DNA of 64,000 nucleotides from Aegilops tauschii subsp. strangulata (taxonomy: Eukaryota > Streptophyta > Magnoliopsida > Poales > Poaceae). The translations under genes and the position numbers were made by a program. Under the pieces are notes generated by a model. That model searched no databases. It had not been told where the DNA came from and was given only the letters and a program-made list of their open reading frames with translations. Below, one piece after another: positions 57,601 to 64,000 of this stretch; the first letter of the stretch is position 1; the number at the start of each line of letters is the position of its first letter. The stretch lies in contig NC_053037.3 in assembly GCF_002575655.3 (NCBI RefSeq), forward strand, positions 326,829,294 to 326,893,293. Direction: 5' to 3'.

Positions 57601-57661
57601 CTTTCTGGATTGTTTCTGCCATGAGGAATCAACACAGTCCATAAAACCCTCCAACTCCAAC
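54648..57661 (-). mobile_element. 5'-truncated LINE (L1-like), minus strand
   Basis: The 3014-bp insertion has a 9-base poly(A) (plus-strand T-run 54648-54656) at its 3' end and exact 13-bp TSDs, the signature of target-primed reverse transcription. Only the 3' half of ORF2 is present; ORF1 and the endonuclease are missing, as in most L1 copies. It sits in the Gypsy-B internal ORF. Confidence 0.95.
54812..57660 (-). pseudogene. LINE ORF2 fragment: reverse transcriptase and zf-RVT domain
   Basis: On the minus strand the frame enters at the truncation point (57660) after the endonuclease region. It has a basic linker, the RT start (PGPDGFNGLFFKRCW, LVPKKPSPEEVGDFRPISL), then a 1-bp frameshift near 56700. 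The RT core follows: [38 protein letters not shown] and the catalytic YADDTLIIL (about 56340). A zf-RVT-like module near 55130-55200 has [19 protein letters not shown]. The protein ends at 54812 (WISFLPP). Apart from truncation and the single frameshift I see no stop codon, so the insertion is recent compared with its host. Confidence 0.93.
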
Positions 57662-58498
57662 TATTGCTATGAGAATTATGAGTATAATGCCGATATTAAT
57701 GAGTTTATTGAGAAAGTCTCCGCTGTCCAAGTAGAGACTAATATTTTGCAGGAGTCTATGGAAGAAGGAATTGATGAAATTGTGAGTTCATTGGATGAAA
57801 AGATGAGGAGGAGAGCAAAGAACAAAAGGAGGAAGAGCGGATGAGCTACCCGTGCACACCTTCTAATGAGAGTAACTCTTCAACTTATACATTGATTAAT
57901 TTCCCTTCATGCTTACCGAAGGATGAGTGCTATGATCCCGTTGATTCATTTGAAATATCCCTTTTTGATGAACTTGATGCTTGCTATGCTTGTGGCCATG
58001 ATGCCAATATGAATGATGCCTATGGAGATGAACTTGCTATAGTTCCTTATGTTAAGAATGAAATTGTTCCTATTGCACCCACACATGATAGTCCTATTAT
58101 CTTTTTGAATTCTCCCAACTACACTATATCGAAGAAGTTTTGCACTTATTAAGGATTACATTGATGGGTTGCCTTTAACCGTTGCACATGATGATTTTGA
58201 TGAGTATAATATGCATGTGCTTTCTGCTCCTACTTGCAATTATTATGAGAGAGGAACTACATCTCCGCCTCTCTATGTTTCCAACACGATAAAATTGCAA
58301 GAAACTGCTTATGCTATGTATTGGCCTTTACTTGATGTGTATGAATTGTTCTTTTATGACATGCCGATGCATAGGAAGAGAGTTAGACTTCGTCATTGCA
58401 TGATTTATGTTGCTTTATGCTCACTACTAAATTCCAAATCATTGTTAATTAAAATTGGCTTTGATATACCTTGGGATCCGGGTGGATCCATCACTTGA

Positions 58499-61484
58499 GC
58501 ACTTTATGCCTAGCTTAATGGCTTTAAAGAAAGTGCTGCCAAGGAGACAACCCGAAAGTTCTAGAGAGTCATTTTATTTTGTGTGCTTTTATAAAGTTTA
58601 AAAACAAAAAAATATAGAGGGGAACCTAAAATTCACAAAAAGAAAAGTGAAAGTGAGAAAGACGAGCACCGTGGAAGCGGGAGCATGCCTTGAACTTTCT
58701 TCATGCCCATAGAAACTTTGTGAATCTTGAATTAAAAAAACTTTTCAACAAAAATAATTATCCCCTTGTACAAATCCATTGCATTATAAAAATAATGTGC
58801 CAAGACTTGCCTTTAGGATGATTAGATTCTTGTTGGTATGTGTGGTGTAAAAACAGAAACTTTAGCTATAGTGCGTGAATTTACATTTTTTACTGGAACC
58901 TCAAAAGTTTCTGAATTTTTTACACAGTATTGCTATGCAAAATGTTTATTTTTTCATAAAGTTTCAGAATTTTTGGAGTTACAAAAGTATGGTAAATGTT
59001 TAGATTACTACAGACTGTCCTGTTTAAGACATATTTTGTTTTTGATGCATTGTTTTGCTTGTTTTGATGAAACTATCAATTCTATAGGTGGTATAAGCCA
59101 TGGAGAAGTTATAATACAGTAGGTACAATGCAAAAAAAAAATATTAATGAGTTTGCAATAGTACTTAAAGTAGTGATTTGCTTTATTATACTAACGGATC
59201 TCACCCATTTTCTGTTAATTTTTGTGTGGATGAAGTGTTCAAAGATCAAGGATGTCTCGATATGAGGAGAAGGAGGAGAGGCAAGAGTTCAAGCTTGGGG
59301 ATGCCCAAGGCACCCCAAGTAAATATTCAAGGAGACTCGGGCGTCTAAGCTTGGGGATGCCCCGGAAGGCATCCCATCTTTCTTCAACAATTATCGGTAT
59401 GTTTTCGTTTTTGTTTCGTTCATGTGATATGTGTAAATCTTGGAGCGTCTTTTGTGTTTAGTTTTCATTTTTATTTTATGCACCATGCTGGTATGAGATA
59501 TTCCATGGTTTATTTATAGAATGCTCATTGCACTTCACTTAAATCTTTTGCGTATGGCTTTATAGAATGCTTCATGTGCTTCACTTATATCATTCGAAGT
59601 TTGGATTGCCTGTTCTCTTCACATAGAAAACCGTTCTCTGTAGAATGCTTTTTTGCTTCACTTATACTTATTAGAGCATGCTATTTTGTAGAAAGAATTA
59701 AACTCTCATGCTTCACTTATATCTATTTAGAGAGTCAACAGGAATTGGTCATTTGCATGGTTAGTCAGGAAATCCTACATAAAACTTGTGGATCACTGAA
59801 TATTATATGTTTGATTCCTTGCAATAGTTTTGCGATATAGAGATGATAATATGTAGGAGGTACTAGTGGATGACCATGTTAGTAAGAATAATGGTGTTAA
59901 GTCTTGTGATTCCTGAAGCATGCACGTATAGTCTCTCGTTATGCTATGAAGTTGGAGCATGATTTATTATTGATTGTCTTCCTTATGAGTGGCGGTTGGG
60001 GACGAGCGATGGTATTTTCCTACCAATCTACCCCCCTAGGGGCAAAGTAGTACTTTGCTTCAAGGGCTAATAAACTTTTGCAATAAGTATATGAGTTCTT
60101 TATGACTAATGTGAGTTCATGGATTATACGCACTCCTACCTTTCTGCAATTTGCTAGCCTCTACGGTACCGTGCATTGCCCTTTCTCACCTCGAGAGTCG
60201 ATGCATACTTCACCGGTGCATCCAAACCCCATGATATGATACGCTCTATCACACATAAGCCTTATTATATCTTCCTCAAAACAGCCACCATACCTACCTA
60301 TTATGGCCTTTCCATAACCATTCCGAGATATATTGCCATGCAACTTCCACCGCTTCCATTTTGATGACTTGAGCATTCATTGTCATATTGCTTTGCATGA
60401 TCGTAAGACAGATAGCATGATATTTCCATGGCTTGTCTGTTTTTTGATATCCTTGTTACGCCAGATCGCTGCACATCCTGGTACACTGCCAGAGGCATTC
60501 ATATAGAGTCATACTTTGTTCTAGGTATCGAGTTGTAATTTTTATTTCTTTTGAGATGTAAGTAAACAGAAGTGTGATGATCATCATTATTCATTATTAG
60601 AGCATGTCCCAGTGAGGATTGGATGATGGAGACTATGATTCCCCCACAAGCCGGGATGAAACTCCGAACAAATATAAAAAGAAAAAGGGAAAAAAGTAAA
60701 AAAGTGAGGCCAAAAAGAGCCCACGAAAAAGGAAAAAAAGAAAAAAGAAAAAAATGAGAGAAAAGAGAGAAGGGGCATGCTAATTCCACACTTGTGCTTC
60801 GAAGTAGCACCATGTTTTTCATATAGAGAGTCTCCTATGTTGTCACTTTCATATACTAGTGGGAATTTTTCATTATAGAGTTAGATGCACACTCACTTAG
60901 TTTTCATATTGAGCTTTCATACACTTATAGCTCTTAGCGCATTTGTTGCATGGTAATCCCTACTCCTCACATTGATATCAATTGATGGGCATCTCCATAG
61001 CCCGTTGGTTAGCCGCGTCGATGTGAGACTTTCTTACCTTTTTGTCTTCTCTATATTTACCCGTGTCATCATACTCTATTCCACCCATAGTGCTATATCC
61101 AGGGCTTGCACTCATGTATTGCATGAGGGTTGAAAAAGCTGAAGCGCGTTAAAAAGTATGAACCAATTGCTCGTCTTGTCATCGGGGTTATGCATAATAA
61201 ATACTTTGTGTCAAGAAGACAGAGCATGACAACACTATATGATTTTGTAGGGACAGCTTTCTTTAGCGTTGATATTTTGAACGACACGATTGTTTGTTGG
61301 GATGCCTGAGTATTGATGTCTTTATGTCAAATTATAGACTATTGCTTTGAATCACTCGTGTCTTAATATTCACGCCATGATTAGATATATGATCAAGATT
61401 ATGCTAGGTAGCATTCCACATCAAAAATTATATTTTTTATCATTTACCTACTCGAGGAATAGCAGGAATTAAGCTTGGGGATGT
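58499..61484 (+). other. 3' non-coding internal region of Gypsy-B
   Basis: No ORF here is supported. Two aagcttggggatgcc blocks at 59296 and 59347 (within 100 bp) resemble the polypurine tract at 61471 and suggest internal duplication. Bases 60042-61484 match 1-1502 of Gypsy-A; Gypsy-A keeps ~50 bp (about 835-885) that are missing here. An AAAA/GAGA-rich stretch lies at 60670-60770. Confidence 0.7.
61471..61484 (+). other. Polypurine tract of Gypsy-B
   Basis: The sequence aagcttggggatgt immediately precedes the 3' LTR and matches the tract at 1489-1502. Confidence 0.7.
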
Positions 61485-62951
61485 TGATACGTCTCCATCA
61501 TATCTATAATTTTTGATTGTTTCATGCCAATATTAAACAACTTTTACATATTTGGCAACATTTTATATGATTCATTGGACTAACATATTGATCCAGTGCC
61601 CAGTGCTAGTTCCTGTTTTTTGCATGTTTTTTTCTTTGCAGAATATCCATATCAAACGAAGTCCAAACGCGATAAAAATTTATGGAAAATTATTTTGGAA
61701 TATTTTTTATTTTTGGGAGGTGGAATCATCGCAAACGGGGGCCCACAGCCACCACAAGTCACCTGGGTGCGCCAGGCAGCCCAGGCGCGTGGTGGGGGGT
61801 TGTGCCCTCCTCGTAAGTCAGTTTGAGCCCTACTTTGGGAACAAGGACGCTTATATCCGGAGAAAATCGTGTTAAAATCTCGGTGCAATCGGAGTTACGG
61901 ATCTCCGGATATTTAAGAAATGGTTTTGGGCCAGATCTAGGGGGACGCGAAATAGAAGTGAATAGAGAGGGAGATCCAATCTTGGAGGGGCTCCTGCCCC
62001 TCCGCCGCCATGGAGGCCATGGACCAGAGGGGGAACCCTCCTCCCATCTAGAGGGAGGCCAAGGAAGAAGAAGAAGGAGGGGGCTCTCTCCCCCTCTCTC
62101 CCGGTGGCGCCGGAGTGCCGCTGGGGCAATCATCATGACGGCGATCTACACCAAAAACCTCGCCACCGTCAATACCAACTCTCCCATCCTCTATGCAGCG
62201 GTGTAACACCCCTTCTCCCCGCTATAATATCTACTTAAACATGGTGCTCAACGCTATATATTATTTCCCAATGATATATGGCTATCTTATGATGTTTGAG
62301 TAGATCTGTTTTGTCCTATGGGCTAATCGACAATCGTGGTTGGTATGAGTGTATATTTTATTATGGTTTTGTCCTACGATGCGCTTCGTGTCACGCAAAC
62401 GTGAGGGACCCCCGCTGTAGGGTGTTGTGATACGTTCATAATTCGCTTATAGTGGGTGGCGTGAGTGACAAAATACACAGACTCGAGTAAGTGGGCTATT
62501 GCGTATGGGAGTAAAGAGGACTTGATACTTAATGCAATGGTTGGGTTTTACCTTAATGATCTTTGGTAGTTGCGGATGCTTGCTAGAGTTCCAATCATAA
62601 GTGCATATGATCCAAGTAGAGAAAGTATGTTAGCTCATGCCTCTCCCTCATATAAAATTGCAAGAATGATTACCGGTCTAGTTATCGATTGCCTAGGGAT
62701 AAATGACTTTCTTGTTGACAAAATCTATCTACTTTTATTACCTTGCAATTTACTCATAGTTTTATTCTCACAAAGTACTTCTAGTTTTATTCTTGTTCTA
62801 GGTAAAGCAAATGTTAAAGTATGCGTAGAGTTGTATCGGTGGTTGATAGAACTTGAGGGAATATTTGTTCTACTTTTAGCACCTCATTGGGTTCGACACT
62901 CTTATTTATCGAAAAAGGCTACAAACGATCCCCTATACTTGTGGGTTATCA
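61485..62951 (+). repeat. 3' LTR of Gypsy-B
   Basis: The 1467-bp LTR starts tgatacgtctccatca and ends cttgtgggttatca. It aligns along its whole length with 52541-54016. Confidence 0.92.
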
Positions 62952-63270
62952 AAAATCCCCATTGTTCTGGGTTATTAACGGGTTATCGGATCCAAACGAG
63001 AACCCGATAGCTTAACGACGACCCGCTACGGTGGATGCCATGTGTCGGTTACCCTTGACGAAAGCACTTCCATGATGCGCCATTTATTGTCAAGGAAGTG
63101 GACATTTTTGTGATGATAATTTTGGTATTGTCATGGAACACTTCTACGACAGCACATGTATGACTATCTTGAATCTTTCATAAAATCTTCATGGATGTAC
63201 ATGCATGACAGAAAACAGGACCTACTGTGACAAACATGTATCATCACAGAAGTTTTTTTTTTCTGTAGTG
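62952..63270. repeat. Right terminal region of CACTA-1
   Basis: After the Gypsy-B TSD the subterminal sequence resumes and ends with tgtgacaaacatgtatcatc, an acagaag motif, a T-run and ctgtagtg. The following trinucleotide cat (63271-63273) would be one arm of the 3-bp TSD. The match to a CACTA end rests on the CACTACAG terminus plus the transcribed-strand tgtgac motifs. Confidence 0.75.
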
Positions 63271-64000
63271 CATGATCATTATAATAAGTAGTGGACACAG
63301 CAAAATTAGCATCCCCAAGCTTGGGGGTTTGCATATGATTAACACAATTGACATTAATAGAATTTATAATAACATCATTGCAATCATGCTTTTCATTCAA
63401 GGAGCTATCGTGAACCACTTTATAAATTTCTTCTTTTAGCACTTCATCACAATTTTCAGATTCATGAATTTAAAGCAAAACTTCATAAAGATAATCTGGT
63501 GCACTCAACTCACTAGCAATTGGTTCATTATAATTGTATCTTTTGAAAAGATTAGCAAGTGGATGGGGATCCATATCAATAAATTTTTAGCAAGTGAAGA
63601 TGCAAGCAAATAGAAGACACATGGTAACACAAGCAAAAAGGCAAACGAAAGATATTTTGTATTTTTGTAAAAACTTTTTAGAAGTGAGGGAGATGAAAAT
63701 GAGAGGCAAATCGGAAATAAAGTAAATTGCAAGGAGATGAGAGTTTATGCGTAGGTTCTTGATAGATGTCGATGATGTCTCCCCAGCAACGGCGGCAGAA
63801 ATTCTTCCTGATTGCTTGTATTTGTGTTGGTAATTCCCCGAAGAGGAGAGGATGATGCAGCACATCAGCGGTAAGTATTTCCCTTAGTTGTGAAACCAAG
63901 GTTATCAATCCAGTAGGAGAACCAAGCAACACTATGTAAACATCACCTACACACAAACAACAAATACTTGCAACCCAACGCGTAAGAGGGGTTGTCAATC
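63271..64000 (-). mobile_element. 5' end of another Gypsy element, minus strand, host of CACTA-1
   Basis: On the minus strand the order is LTR end (64000-63809, ending tacaagcaatca), a degenerate primer site (near 63800-63778, tgccgccgttgctggggaga), then a reading frame from ATG 63574 (MDPHPLANLFKRYNYNEPIA) with a TAA near 63471 and continuation SSLNEKHDCNDVIINSINV to the CACTA-1 end. CACTA-1 was inserted in this frame. Its other half is not in the window. Confidence 0.65.
63809..64000 (-). repeat. Partial 5' LTR at the window edge
   Basis: The LTR end is placed at tgattgctt (63809, plus strand), 9 bases from the degenerate primer site. The sequence resembles the 3' end of a Triticeae Gypsy LTR with gaataccaacac-like phrases. 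It continues beyond 64000. Confidence 0.6.

Larger units (their letters stand above)
54134..58498 (+). pseudogene. Gypsy-B internal ORF of unknown function, broken by the LINE
   Basis: The frame starts at ATG 54134 (MDMEHEIPKKIVVLATHGDG), passes a TAA at 54332, and continues through HMLHSYARDLCSRYDYTC to ILKYCYE, where the LINE splits it. It resumes at 57664 (ENYEYNADINEFIEKVSAVQ) and ends in a basic tail (RRRAKNKRRKSG, stop 57842). In shifted frames follow 57841-58152 and 58169-58498 (LHEW-like aromatic-rich segments, CYACGHDANMNDAYGDEL). The protein is rich in Asp, Glu and Tyr. No protease, RT or integrase is present, and I cannot name a domain; a GAG-derived or element-specific protein is possible. 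The family is common in Triticeae, so comparison of copies would show whether selection kept this frame. Confidence 0.5.
52541..62951 (+). mobile_element. Gypsy-B: LTR retrotransposon with both LTRs, split by a LINE
   Basis: The 5' LTR is 52541-54016 and the 3' LTR 61485-62951, with a primer site at 54028-54045 and a polypurine tract at 61471-61484. The flanking 5 bases are aaact (52536-52540) and aaaat (62952-62956), a TSD with one change. The interior has no reverse transcriptase or integrase of its own, only a string of small acidic reading frames, so it is a non-autonomous member of the Gypsy-A family. The LINE at 54648-57661 was inserted later. LTR differences are frequent by eye. Confidence 0.9.
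10548..63270 (+). mobile_element. CACTA-1: old CACTA transposon split by later insertions
   Basis: The visible parts are 10548-10618, 47005-52540 and 62952-63270. The right terminus is ctgtagtg at 63263-63270 (CACTACAG on the minus strand), preceded by a T-run and a subterminal block with tgtgacaaacatg and atcacagaag motifs. Removing the Copia element (10619-47004) joins ccaaag to the sequence after 47009 exactly as in the second gene copy at 49612-49680. Removing Gypsy-B (52541-62951) joins the two subterminal halves. The left terminus is not in the window, or was lost when the minus-strand element at 3415-10547 became adjacent. The element holds a 2.66-kb tandem duplication of a TNPA-like gene. 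Confidence 0.7.

Overview
The window looks like intergenic DNA of a large grass genome, most likely a Triticeae species (wheat, Aegilops, barley or a relative). That assignment is an inference from the repeat types: Gypsy LTRs beginning TGATACGTCTCC and ending GGGTTATCA, a SIRE/Maximus-like Copia element whose LTRs are full of CGGTCCCACCGAG motifs, and CACTA elements with TNPD-type transposase. I see no intact cellular gene, no rRNA or tRNA gene and no CRISPR array. Almost every base belongs to nested transposable elements, several with perfect target-site duplications (TSDs).

Layout. 1-3040: 3' internal end and 3' LTR of a Gypsy element entering from the left. 3041-3414: LTR-like fragment. 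3415-~10547, minus strand: LTR-retrotransposon derivative with one LTR (3415-5020) and one 1238-codon reading frame holding nine internal stops. From ~10548 to 63270 lies an old CACTA element (CACTA-1), with its right terminus at 63270 and its left end not visible. Inside CACTA-1 sit (a) a Copia element at 10619-47004 (TSD caaag) and (b) a Gypsy element at 52541-62951, itself split by a 5'-truncated LINE (54648-57661, 13-bp TSD). The Copia element contains three further insertions: a solo Gypsy LTR (14174-15576, TSD atgtg); an unclassified 13-kb segment with promoter-like and exon-like pieces (~19379-32314) that carries a Reina-like chromovirus (19853-25723, minus, TSD ctcct); and a second, nearly complete CACTA element (CACTA-2, 33956-46908) inside its 3' LTR. 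After 63270 comes the 5' end of another minus-strand Gypsy element.

The most interesting unit is CACTA-2. It has a TNPD transposase with one frameshift; a second gene with three GT-AG introns that ends in a Ulp1-like peptidase fold with altered catalytic positions; an intact 84-codon ORF joining an RNase H1-type hybrid-binding domain (Cauli_VI/RHBD) to a C-terminal membrane helix; an antisense fragment of the cohesin gene SMC1; and an array of hairpin-forming telo-box repeats upstream of the second gene.

A pattern runs across elements: most premature stops are TAG or TAA where Gln is expected, as expected from C-to-T decay of methylated CAG/CAA codons in silenced plant DNA.
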